From assembly GCA_038244535.1 (NCBI GenBank), contig JBBRTJ010000066.1, positions 1-21,850 on the forward strand: a DNA stretch of 21,850 nt. The letters run 5' to 3'. Each line of letters begins with the position of its first letter. Position 1 is the first letter of the stretch. The translations under genes and the position numbers were made by a program. This document shows, piece by piece, positions 14,648 through 21,228 of the stretch. The notes below the pieces were generated by a model that was not told the DNA's origin, searched no databases, and was given only the letters and a program-made list of their open reading frames with translations. The DNA is from JBBRTJ01 sp038244535 (GTDB lineage Bacteria; Actinomycetota; Acidimicrobiia; Acidimicrobiales; Ilumatobacteraceae).

Positions 14648-14756
14648 CACCCCGTCGGGCCTCCCGCTGTGGGCCACGCGGTGACGACCGCCTCCGAGTC
14701 CGCAGAGCGCGAGTACTTGAGCTGAAGTCAGTTGCTCAGCGTCAGGAGCACCGATC

Positions 14757-14885
14757 GTGACTGAGTCGCCATCCACGCCGATCGACCTACCCGCCCGTCA
14801 GTTTCAGTCCCCTCCTGAGACTGCTTTCCAACCCTTCGAGGTGCTGCGTGGTTGCCGCCCCGTGACTCGCGTGGCACGATTGTAG
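14757..14885 (+). CDS. Candidate 42-residue ORF before the antitoxin
   Basis: A GTG start with AGGAG eight bases upstream (14744-14748) and a TAG two bases before the antitoxin ATG. The product begins VTESPSTPIDLPARQFQ and matches nothing I know. Its 3' part overlaps the antitoxin's own -35 and -10, which argues that it may be only leader sequence. Low confidence. Confidence 0.22.
   Translation: MTESPSTPIDLPARQFQSPPETAFQPFEVLRGCRPVTRVARL
14852..14880 (+). promoter_or_regulatory. Promoter of the toxin-antitoxin operon
   Basis: TTGCCG (14852-14857), a 17-bp spacer and CACGAT (14875-14880) precede the ATG at 14888 by seven bases, again suggesting a leaderless transcript. Phd-type antitoxins usually bind their own promoter; no clear palindrome is visible here. 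Confidence 0.5.
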
Positions 14886-14887
14886 CC

Positions 14888-15166
14888 ATGACCACGGAAG
14901 CACTTCGGACCGTCAAGGACCGCTTCTCGGAGTACGTCGACCGCGTCGAGCGCGAGCACGAGCGAGTGGTGGTGACCCGCAACGGTCGACCCGCCGCCGT
15001 GCTCATCAGCACCGACGATCTCGCCAGCCTCGAAGAGACCCTCGCCGTGCTCGGCGACGCAGACACGGTCCGCGCCCTGCGCGACGCCGAAGCCGCCGTC
15101 GCCTCCGGCGACGTCATCCGCGGCGTCGACGCCGTCCGAGCCCTGCGGCCCTCGACGGGCCGTTGA
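14888..15166 (+). CDS. Phd/YefM-family antitoxin
   Basis: A 92-residue protein. The N-terminal Phd/YefM fold is recognised from TVKDRFSEYVDRVEREHERVVVTRNGRPAAVLISTDDL split over two beta strands and helices, a standard YefM pattern with NGRPAAVLI at its heart. The C-terminal part (about 50-92) is charged and presumably wraps the toxin. The ATG at 14888 is preferred to an in-frame start at 14852, which would lie within the -35 element. The gene overlaps the toxin gene by four bases (TTGA), a usual sign of coupled synthesis with antitoxin first. Confidence 0.9.
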   Translation: MTTEALRTVKDRFSEYVDRVEREHERVVVTRNGRPAAVLISTDDLASLEETLAVLGDADTVRALRDAEAAVASGDVIRGVDAVRALRPSTGR

Positions 15167-15438
15167 ACGACGGGCCCTTCGAGCTGATCGTCGCCGCACC
15201 CGCCGCCCGGGCCATCGCCGAGGAGCTGCCCGAAGCCGTCGCTGCTGCCGTGATCGAGCTCCTCACCGGCGCGCTCATCGACAACCCACACAGGGTCGGC
15301 CGCGAGCTTCGACATGAGCTCGCGGGCATCCACAGCGCCCGCCGCGGCACATTCCGAGTCCTCTACCGGATCAACGACGATCGCCGCGAGGTCACGGTCC
15401 TGCGCGTCGACCATCGGCGTGACATCTACCGCACCTGA
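15163..15438 (+). CDS. RelE/ParE-superfamily toxin
   Basis: A 91-residue protein with TTG as its likely start, overlapping the antitoxin stop in TTGA. The family pattern is clear: an N-terminal helix hairpin (ARAIAEELPEAVAAAVIEL), then ELRHELAGIHSARRG, FRVLYRINDDR, and the C-terminal VLRVDHRRDIYR. The basic residues and terminal tyrosine correspond to the site for mRNA cleavage on the ribosome in RelE. Family members cleave mRNA during translation; whether this one does is inferred. A hairpin eight bases downstream may end the operon. It could equally be called YoeB/RelE-like. Confidence 0.9.
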   Translation: MNDGPFELIVAAPAARAIAEELPEAVAAAVIELLTGALIDNPHRVGRELRHELAGIHSARRGTFRVLYRINDDRREVTVLRVDHRRDIYRT

Positions 15439-15446
15439 TCGGAGCA

Positions 15447-15463
15447 GGGCTGTCGAACGGCCC
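15447..15463 (+). terminator. Possible hairpin after the toxin gene
   Basis: GGGCTGT (15447-15453), CGA loop, ACGGCCC (15457-15463) form a seven-bp stem with one G-U pair, nine bases after the RelE stop. There is no T-tract, so it is at best a weak terminator or RNA-stabilising hairpin. Confidence 0.3.
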
Positions 15464-15508
15464 CACAGCAGAACGACCCGTTGTCGATCTGGCAACGGTC
15501 GAGTCGAG

Positions 15509-15594
15509 TGCGGGCGGTGGGACTCGAACCCACAATCCGGTCACCCGGAACCGGGACCTAAACCCGGCGCGTCTGCCAGTTCCGCCACGCCCGC
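15509..15594 (-). tRNA. tRNA-Leu (anticodon UAG)
   Basis: The minus strand folds as a class II tRNA: acceptor GCGGGCG/CGCCCGC, D arm with TGGC, anticodon stem CCGGG/CCCGG around TTTAGGT (anticodon TAG), a long variable arm and a TTCGAGTCC T loop. The discriminator is A at 15509. CCA is not encoded. Class II form with this anticodon gives leucine (CUA codon). Confidence 0.97.
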
Positions 15595-15613
15595 GGGGTC
15601 GTCGCTCCCCCGA

Positions 15614-15619
15614 ACCGTA
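15614..15619 (-). promoter_or_regulatory. Probable -10 (TACGGT) of the tRNA-Leu gene
   Basis: On the minus strand TACGGT precedes the mature tRNA by 19 bases, placing the start about 13 bases upstream of the 5' end. The -35 is not clear. Confidence 0.35.
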
Positions 15620-15651
15620 CCGGCGGGCACGCGAACGTCGCTTCCTGTTGA

Positions 15652-15696
15652 CGTTGGGTCGATGGGCCACGGTCACCGCGGGACATCGACCCGACG
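15652..15696. repeat. 13-bp inverted repeat with 19-bp loop upstream of tRNA-Leu
   Basis: CGTTGGGTCGATG (15652-15664) and CATCGACCCGACG (15684-15696) are complementary at 12 of 13 positions, with nine contiguous perfect pairs GGGTCGATG/CATCGACCC. It lies between the ferredoxin end and the tRNA. No T-tract follows either side, so it is not a normal terminator. Function unknown. Confidence 0.6.
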
Positions 15697-15797
15697 CTCT
15701 CGAACCGCCACTGCCCGAGCCATCAGCCACGCCCGTCAGCCGTGATCACCACCACATCGGGTGGGCATCGGGTGAGCAAGGCGAGCCGAAACGGGGG

Positions 15798-16202
15798 CTA
15801 CCTCGTGCGGAAGCGCATCGGGGGGGCGCCGGGGTCGGGCTCGGCTGGCTTCGGAGGGGTCAGCGAGACCGTCGTGACGCCGTCGGCTTCGGTCACCGGG
15901 AAGGTGCGCACGCCGGTGTAAGCCGGCGGGCCGAGGTGGTGCCCGTCGCGCACGTCGAACGAGGCGCCGTGCAACGGGCAGGCGATGTTGGGCCCGGTGA
16001 GCAGCCCGTCGCTCAACGTCGTCTCGGCGTGGCTGCACCGGTCTTCGATGGCATAGAGCGTCCCGGCGTAGCGGCACACCATGATGTCCAGCGCACCGGC
16101 GCTGCACGTCGTGACGTCACCGTCTCGCAACCCGCTGAGGTCCCCCAGCTCGATCGTGTGTGCCTCGCCCGCCACCGGCGGGTTGGGTTCACTCATGCTC
16201 AC
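15798..16202 (-). CDS. Rieske-type [2Fe-2S] ferredoxin
   Basis: A 134-residue protein that is little more than one Rieske domain: C56-S-H58 and C75-x2-H78 (CPLHGASFD) hold the cluster. Such small proteins carry electrons from a reductase to a ring-hydroxylating oxygenase. It starts two bases after the stop of the oxygenase alpha gene (GTG at 16202, with AGGAG eleven bases before; an ATG at 16196 is also possible), so the two are one operon and partners. The C terminus is proline-rich. No reductase is encoded nearby. Confidence 0.92.
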   Translation of the reverse strand: MSMSEPNPPVAGEAHTIELGDLSGLRDGDVTTCSAGALDIMVCRYAGTLYAIEDRCSHAETTLSDGLLTGPNIACPLHGASFDVRDGHHLGPPAYTGVRTFPVTEADGVTTVSLTPPKPAEPDPGAPPMRFRTR

Positions 16203-16204
16203 GC

Positions 16205-17557
16205 TCAGCTCGACTCCTGGCCGAGGTAGCGGTCAACGGTGTCGTGGAAGTAGCGGATGCGGCGCTCCTGCCACGGTAGGTACTCGCCCCGGAAGCCCCG
16301 CGACCGCAGGCCCTGCTGCTGCGTCGACCAGATGGCGACGTCCTGGTCGATCCCGGGCCCACACGAGACCTCGCCGGCCTTGCCCCGCACATGGGGCACC
16401 TGATGATCGATCGACACCCAATCGCGCATCGACGACGAGAAGTACTCGTTAGCGCCCTCGGGGAACAGGGTGAGGTACCACATGTCAAAGAGGCACTTCT
16501 CGGGATCGGTCGGGTGCGGGTTGCCGCGAAGGAAGATGCAGCCGTCGGGCTTCATGCTGAACGACAGGTTCGGGAACACCGTGTAGTGGTAGTGGTCCGT
16601 GAGCTGCTCGTCGGAGTACAGCGAGAAGTCGTAGCCCTTCGACGCCCCCAGCTCACGCTTGCGCAACTGCAACGCTCGCCGCAGGCCCGAGGTGTCGTTG
16701 CGGAACGGCTCGGGATCGAGCTCCCAGAACGCCATCTCCTCAGCCATGCTGGCGAGCGTGCGCTCGGTGGACCCCTGGTAGCGGGGACCGGGGCCGCCAC
16801 CGGGCATCATCATCCGGGCGTGCCCGGTCGGATACACGTCGAACTGGCAGCCGGTGTGGTGCTCGTCCATCACCGGCATCGTCTGGGGGTGGACGTAGGG
16901 CAGGTGGTAGCTCTCGTTGAAGTTGTCCTGCACGCACTTCCAGTTGAAATCGCCTTCGATCGTCACCCAGTGGGTCCGCTTCATCCGCTCCATGCGGTAG
17001 CAGTCGAGGTGGTCGGCCACCGGCGCCAGGTACTCGCGCAGGCCGACGCAGCCCTCGTCCATGTTGACCCAGATGAACCCGGCCCACGTGTCACAGGGGA
17101 TCTCGACCAGGTTGCGCTGACCGCACGGGCTGCCCTGCGGGAAGTCCTCCTCGCAGTAGACCCAGTTGAGCGTGCCCCGGTCGTCGAAGCGCCAGCCGTG
17201 GTAGGCGCACTGGAACTCGCCACCGGCCAGCGTCCCCTTCTCGGCGTGCACCAAGCGGTTCCCACGGTGCTGGCACACGTTGTAGAAGGCCCGGATGCGC
17301 AGGTCGGTGCCCTGCACGCACAGGATCGACTCACGCCCGAGCTCATAGGTGAGGTAGTCGCCAGGCTTGGCCAGCTCGTTCACCATGCCGGCGATGGTCC
17401 AGACCTTGGTCCAGAGGTGCTCCCACTCCGCGGCGGCGAAGGCCGGCGAGGTGTAGCGGTGGCCGATGATCGGGTTGCTGCCAAGGGTCGGCTCGGGTGC
17501 CTTCTCGCGGCTGATCCCGCCCCGGAGCTTGTCGAGGTTGATGACGACATCGGTCAT
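16205..17557 (-). CDS. Aromatic-ring-hydroxylating oxygenase, alpha subunit
   Basis: A 450-residue Rieske oxygenase. Cluster ligands: C95, H97 (CQHRG) and C117, H120 (CAYHGW). Mononuclear iron ligands: H218 and H223 in ESYHLPYVH, bridging D211, and a C-terminal acid, probably D406 (DQDVAIW). All key residues are present. AGGAGG lies six bases before the ATG. It is immediately followed by a Rieske ferredoxin gene. There is no beta-subunit gene, so an alpha-only oligomer is likely. The Cys-rich insert EEDFPQGSPCGQRNL is normal for this branch. The substrate is not readable. A TAGGTT element about 46 bases upstream may be its promoter. Confidence 0.94.
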   Translation of the reverse strand: MTDVVINLDKLRGGISREKAPEPTLGSNPIIGHRYTSPAFAAAEWEHLWTKVWTIAGMVNELAKPGDYLTYELGRESILCVQGTDLRIRAFYNVCQHRGNRLVHAEKGTLAGGEFQCAYHGWRFDDRGTLNWVYCEEDFPQGSPCGQRNLVEIPCDTWAGFIWVNMDEGCVGLREYLAPVADHLDCYRMERMKRTHWVTIEGDFNWKCVQDNFNESYHLPYVHPQTMPVMDEHHTGCQFDVYPTGHARMMMPGGGPGPRYQGSTERTLASMAEEMAFWELDPEPFRNDTSGLRRALQLRKRELGASKGYDFSLYSDEQLTDHYHYTVFPNLSFSMKPDGCIFLRGNPHPTDPEKCLFDMWYLTLFPEGANEYFSSSMRDWVSIDHQVPHVRGKAGEVSCGPGIDQDVAIWSTQQQGLRSRGFRGEYLPWQERRIRYFHDTVDRYLGQESS

Positions 17558-17602
17558 GACGTGCCTCCTGGCTGCAGGGACTCCCGTCCCGCTCTGGTGC
17601 GA

Positions 17603-17608
17603 AACCTA
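17603..17608 (-). promoter_or_regulatory. Possible -10 (TAGGTT) of the oxygenase-ferredoxin operon
   Basis: TAGGTT reads on the minus strand 46 bases before the oxygenase ATG, in the 84-bp gap after the DUF2332 gene. The -35 is weak. Confidence 0.35.
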
Positions 17609-17641
17609 GCGAACGGGCCTTCGGGAACCCAGATTCGAGGA

Positions 17642-18805
17642 TCACCCCAGCCAGGTGATGGCCGTGCCCGAGGGGTGGACCGTGGCCAGCAGCTGTTCGG
17701 TGCGTTGGCCGCCCTGCCAGCGCACGACGCCGAGCAGGGCGAACACCCCGTCACGCTCAGAGCGCTCGACCAGCTCCGGCGGAACTCGCTGCCCCTGGAC
17801 GCTGTCGGTGCCGTGGGGTCCGAGCGGGACGAGTGGGTCGAGCGACACCCAGATGACGTCCCGGTTGCGGCCCAGGTCGTCCACCGCGCCAGCCATCGCA
17901 GCCCGCTGCGCGGCGTCAAAGAACACCGCCGTGAAAGCGTCGGTCACGACAAGGGTCGTGTCATCCGAGGCCTCGTCGGCGGCCGCGGCCAGCAAGCGAC
18001 CGAGCAAGGCCGCCCCATCGCCCCGCACCAGCTCGGTGGGGTGCTGCTCGGCGACCGAGATCGCGGCGGCAAGACGGGCCAGGCAACCGATCTCAGGGGG
18101 GGCGCAGGCGAGCAGCCAGGCGCGGTCCTCGGAGTCGGAGAGGTCGATGGGGTCGAGGTCGACGCCGACCCTCCGGCGGATGGCCGGCAGCGACGTTGCC
18201 AGCCCGGCGAGCGCGGTCGGCGGTGCGAGGGTCGCCCGGAGCAACACCGGCGAACCGGGCGCGCCGAAGCTGAGGCCGTCGACCTCGAAGCGGTACCGGT
18301 CGAGGTGGAGTCCGAGGCCGGATCCGGTGCCAACGTCAACGAGGCTGATCGGGCGGTGTGGATCGACGCCTGCGGCGACACCCAGGGCCATGGCGAGGCA
18401 GCGCGCCGGCTCGTTCATCTGGTAGCGATGCGCTGCGGCCAGTGCGAGCAGCTCGTCGGCGTGGGAGAGCACGAAGCGGTGCAGCTGCGCGGAGAAGTCC
18501 TCGGTCGGTGGCGGTTGGGTCTCACCGGGGCGGGGGAACATCGCCGCCAGGGGTTCCGTCGGATGCAGCCGAACAAGGCGGCAGACGCAGGCGACGAACA
18601 GCAGCGCCGGCAGCTTCTCCGGGTCGATCTGCTCCGCGAGGTCGAGCAGGTCGGCATCATCGGCGAGGGCGTCGAGGAGCGCCGCCGTGAGCCACCACGA
18701 GGCGGGGGCGTCGGGGCCCGACCACCCTGCGGCCACCTCCCGCGCCTGGTCGATGACGGCCTGCCGTCGGCGGCTCGCTGGGGTGTCGGTCACCGCGCTC
18801 ACCAT
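17642..18805 (-). CDS. DUF2332 family protein
   Basis: A 387-residue protein. Family blocks are visible: HRYQMNEPARCLAMALGVAA (the usual NEVGR/NE-R region), then SLVDVGTGSGLGLHLDRYRF, resembling a Rossmann-like motif, and the C-terminal AVFFDAAQRAAM and VIWVSLDP. The biochemical role of DUF2332 is unknown; its GTGSG region resembles methyltransferases, which is only suggestive. The ATG at 18805 has AGGA five bases before it; a longer open frame extends upstream, but that part belongs to a decayed gene. It is followed in the same direction by the oxygenase operon after 84 bp. Confidence 0.87.
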   Translation of the reverse strand: MVSAVTDTPASRRRQAVIDQAREVAAGWSGPDAPASWWLTAALLDALADDADLLDLAEQIDPEKLPALLFVACVCRLVRLHPTEPLAAMFPRPGETQPPPTEDFSAQLHRFVLSHADELLALAAAHRYQMNEPARCLAMALGVAAGVDPHRPISLVDVGTGSGLGLHLDRYRFEVDGLSFGAPGSPVLLRATLAPPTALAGLATSLPAIRRRVGVDLDPIDLSDSEDRAWLLACAPPEIGCLARLAAAISVAEQHPTELVRGDGAALLGRLLAAAADEASDDTTLVVTDAFTAVFFDAAQRAAMAGAVDDLGRNRDVIWVSLDPLVPLGPHGTDSVQGQRVPPELVERSERDGVFALLGVVRWQGGQRTEQLLATVHPSGTAITWLG

Positions 18806-18885
18806 GCCGTTCCTAGCACCGGCCCGCCACGCACTGCGGGCCGAGGGAGGGCCGCTCTGCACGGGGCGAGGCACGGCCAGGCCGC

Positions 18886-19204
18886 TCATCGACCCCGACT
18901 GGCCTCCGCCGCGCCCGAGTCCGCCAGCACCGTCAGTGGCAGCACCTCGACGCGGTCCGCCAGCGCGTAGGGCTTCGAACCCGGGTAGAGCACCACGAGG
19001 CGCTCGAGCTCGAGGCCGGCGAAGTGCGGTGGTGGGCAGGCGGACATCGAGGGCGAAGAGATCCCGCTCGGCCAGGGTGCGGGTGTACTCAGCGAGCCAG
19101 CTCACGGCATCAGCGTCGGTGTCCGCCAGCGTGGCTCGCGGAAAGCCGCCCCCGAAACAGAGCTGCTCCTGAGCGCCTGCGCCGAGGTCGTGAAGGCTCA
19201 GCCT
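18886..19204 (-). pseudogene. Deleted and frameshifted AAA_14/DUF4143 ATPase remnant
   Basis: Two pieces in different frames. From about 19204 to 19034: RRLSLHDLGAGAQEQLCFGG then GFPRATLADTDADAVSWLAE and YTRTLAERDLFAL, like the GG(F/Y)P-x-W-x-Y-x-T-x-ERD region of DUF4143 ATPases. From 19026 to a TGA at 18886: HFAGLELERLVVLYPGSKPY then ALADRVEVLPLTVLA, like the extreme C terminus (VVLYTG ... LPLSALW). The part between, about 150 residues in the family, and the whole P-loop domain are missing. This is an eroded gene, not a functional one. Confidence 0.65.
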
Positions 19205-19272
19205 CCGAGCTCCATCACGCTCAGCAGCCCGGTGAGGCTCTCGGCTCGCCCGAAGCGACAGACTGCACGCCA

Positions 19273-20160
19273 ATGCACCTCGGCGTCGTTTTCCCCACCT
19301 GTGACATCGGCCGCGACCCCATCGCCATTCGCGACTTCGCCCAGGGCGTCGAGGAGCTCGGCTTCGACCAGCTCGTCACCTACGACCACGTGCTCGGCGC
19401 CGAGCACGCCGATCGTGAGCCGAAGCTGTGGGGCCCGTACACCGAGCGCGACGCGTTCCACGAGCCCTTCGTCCTGTTCGGCTACCTCGCCGGGCTCACC
19501 CGCCGGATCGAGCTGGTGGTGGGGGTGCTGGTGCTGCCGCAACGTCAGACCGCGCTGGTGGCCAAGCAGGCCGCCGAGGTTGCAGTGCTCTCCGGTGGTC
19601 GCCTGCGCGTCGGCGTGGGCACCGGCTGGAACTGGGTCGAGTACGACTCCCTGGGCGTCGCCTTCGCGGGCCGCGGCCAGCGGTTGGAGGAGCAGGTCGA
19701 GCTGCTGCGTCGGCTGTGGTCCGAACCGGTCGTCACGTTCCACGGCGAGCACCACCACGTCGAGCGGGCCGGCATCAAGCCTCGTCCCGCGGCGCCGATC
19801 CCGATCTGGTTCGGCGGGGGGAAGCCCGCCATGCTCGCTCGCGCCGCCCGGCAAGGTGACGGCTTCCTGTTCGGTCACGCGGGCGAGCGAGCCAGCGATG
19901 CCATTCCGGTCCTGCAGGGACTGATCACCGACGCCGGGCGGGACCCCGCCTCGTTCGGGTTCGAGGGCCTCGTCGACTGGTCGACAGGACCCGACGCCGT
20001 GGCCGCCACGGCCGAGAGGTGGCGGGCCAGCGGCGGTACCCACCTGTCGGTGCGCACCTTCGACACCGCGTCGGCGTTCATGGGCGTCACCCCGCTCGGC
20101 TACACGACCGTCGACCAGCACCTGGCGGCCATGGCCGAGTTCCGCTCGCTCGTCGGCTGA
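19273..20160 (+). CDS. LLM-class (F420-type) flavin/deazaflavin oxidoreductase
   Basis: A 295-residue luciferase-like protein. N-terminal MHLGVVFPTCDIGRDPIAIR and FAQGVEELGFDQLVTYDHVLG, then the central GRLRVGVGTGWNWVEYDSLG (hallmark of the LLM family in actinobacteria), RGQRLEEQVELLRRLW, and PIPIWFGGGKPAMLARAARQGDGF. In actinobacteria this group normally uses F420; FMN use cannot be excluded. The ATG at 19273 fits the family start; a longer frame upstream is non-homologous. There is no good ribosome-binding site, so it may be leaderless. A PLP-enzyme gene follows after 51 bp on the same strand. Confidence 0.92.
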   Translation: MHLGVVFPTCDIGRDPIAIRDFAQGVEELGFDQLVTYDHVLGAEHADREPKLWGPYTERDAFHEPFVLFGYLAGLTRRIELVVGVLVLPQRQTALVAKQAAEVAVLSGGRLRVGVGTGWNWVEYDSLGVAFAGRGQRLEEQVELLRRLWSEPVVTFHGEHHHVERAGIKPRPAAPIPIWFGGGKPAMLARAARQGDGFLFGHAGERASDAIPVLQGLITDAGRDPASFGFEGLVDWSTGPDAVAATAERWRASGGTHLSVRTFDTASAFMGVTPLGYTTVDQHLAAMAEFRSLVG

Positions 20161-20211
20161 GGACCGCACCATCGGCCGTGCCGCGAGCGGGCGCTGCTAG
20201 ACCGCACGGTC

Positions 20212-21222
20212 ATGCGGCTCCACGAGCTCTCCACGCCCGCCCTCCTCATTGACGCGCCCCGGCTCGAGGCGAACCTCGCCACCATGGCGACCGCCCACCC
20301 CGGCTCGACCGCCCGGCCGCACGTCAAGGCTCACAAGTGCACGGCGCTCGCGGCTCGCCAGCAGGCCCATGGTCACTCGTGCTTCACGTGTGCCACGCCG
20401 CGCGAGGTCGTGGGCATGGCCGAAGCGGGCCTCGGGGCCGACCTGCTGCTGGCCAACGAGGTGCTCGACCCGCACCGGCTCCAGGCCATGGCCGAGGCCG
20501 TGCGCTCCGGCACCGGTCGCGTCACCATTGCCGTCGACAGCGACGAGACGATCGACGCCGCCGCTGCGGCCGGGCTGCGCGAGGTCGTGATCGACGTGAA
20601 CATCGGCCTGCCCCGCTGCGGCTGCGCTCCCGACGATGCCGGCCGACTGGCCGACCGGGCCCGGGCCCTCGGCCTCGCCGTACGGGGGGTCATGGGCTAC
20701 GAGGGCCATCTGATGATGGTCGAGGACCGGGCCCTCCAGCGCAAGCAGGTCGCCGAGTGCGTCGACCGCTTGATGGTGGCCCACGCCCTGGTGGGCGGCG
20801 AGGTCGTGAGCGGCGGAGGAACGGGCACCTACGACCTCCACGACCGCCTCACCGAGGTCCAGGTCGGCAGCTACGCCTTGATGGACACCGCGTATGCGAC
20901 CCTGGGGCTCCCGTTCGCCCAGGCGTTGTACGTGCTGGGCACGGTGGTGTCGGTGTCACCGCAGTGGTCCGTGGCCGACGTCGGGTTGAAGAGCCTCGGG
21001 ATGGACCACGGCAACCCGTCGATCGAGGGCGCCTCGGTGTGGTTCTGCTCCGACGAGCACGTCACGTTCGACCCGAAGGGCCTCGGCCCGCAGCGGCCCG
21101 GAGACCGGGTGCGGGTCGTGCCCGCCCACGTCGATCCGACGATGGCGATGCACAACGAGGCCTGGCTGGTCGACGGCGACGAGGTCGTCGACCGCTGGGC
21201 CATCGACCTGCGCGGTTGGTGA
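20212..21222 (+). CDS. D-threonine aldolase-like PLP enzyme (alanine-racemase fold)
   Basis: A 336-residue fold-type III PLP enzyme. K39 in RPHVKAHK is the expected PLP lysine. SGGGTGTYDL binds the phosphate, VQVGSYALMD follows, and H306-V-D308 sits near the end (PAHVDPTMAMH). In D-threonine aldolases the metal site is H-x-D, while in D-serine dehydratases it is H-x-C, so H-x-D favours a metal-dependent D-3-hydroxy-amino-acid aldolase: cleavage to glycine and an aldehyde. Substrate is inferred. The ATG at 20212 fits the family start. The gene ends six bases from the convergent decarboxylase gene. Confidence 0.88.
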   Translation: MRLHELSTPALLIDAPRLEANLATMATAHPGSTARPHVKAHKCTALAARQQAHGHSCFTCATPREVVGMAEAGLGADLLLANEVLDPHRLQAMAEAVRSGTGRVTIAVDSDETIDAAAAAGLREVVIDVNIGLPRCGCAPDDAGRLADRARALGLAVRGVMGYEGHLMMVEDRALQRKQVAECVDRLMVAHALVGGEVVSGGGTGTYDLHDRLTEVQVGSYALMDTAYATLGLPFAQALYVLGTVVSVSPQWSVADVGLKSLGMDHGNPSIEGASVWFCSDEHVTFDPKGLGPQRPGDRVRVVPAHVDPTMAMHNEAWLVDGDEVVDRWAIDLRGW

Positions 21223-21228
21223 TCGGGC

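Noticed and set aside
14648..14756. Possible terminator after the RCC1-repeat gene
   Set aside because: Only four- to five-bp stems such as GCGGT/ACCGC, and no T-tract.
13358..14776. A 472-codon open frame on the minus strand through the RCC1-repeat gene
   Set aside because: It mirrors the repeat units in antisense, with Gly/Asp/His-rich low-complexity sequence; the sense strand has the promoter, ribosome-binding site and recognisable domains.
15753..15772. Tandem CATCGGGTG repeat near the ferredoxin 3' end
   Set aside because: Two nine-bp copies only, easily chance; no sign of a larger array.
16391..18970. An 859-codon plus-strand open frame over the oxygenase and DUF2332 genes
   Set aside because: Antisense to two clearly recognised minus-strand genes; the translation is Val/Arg/His/Gly rich without domains, a common artefact in high-GC DNA.
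18806..19273. A 156-residue N-terminal extension of the DUF2332 protein
   Set aside because: That region holds a decayed DUF4143-type gene in two frames; AGGA precedes the ATG at 18805, and family length fits the shorter start.
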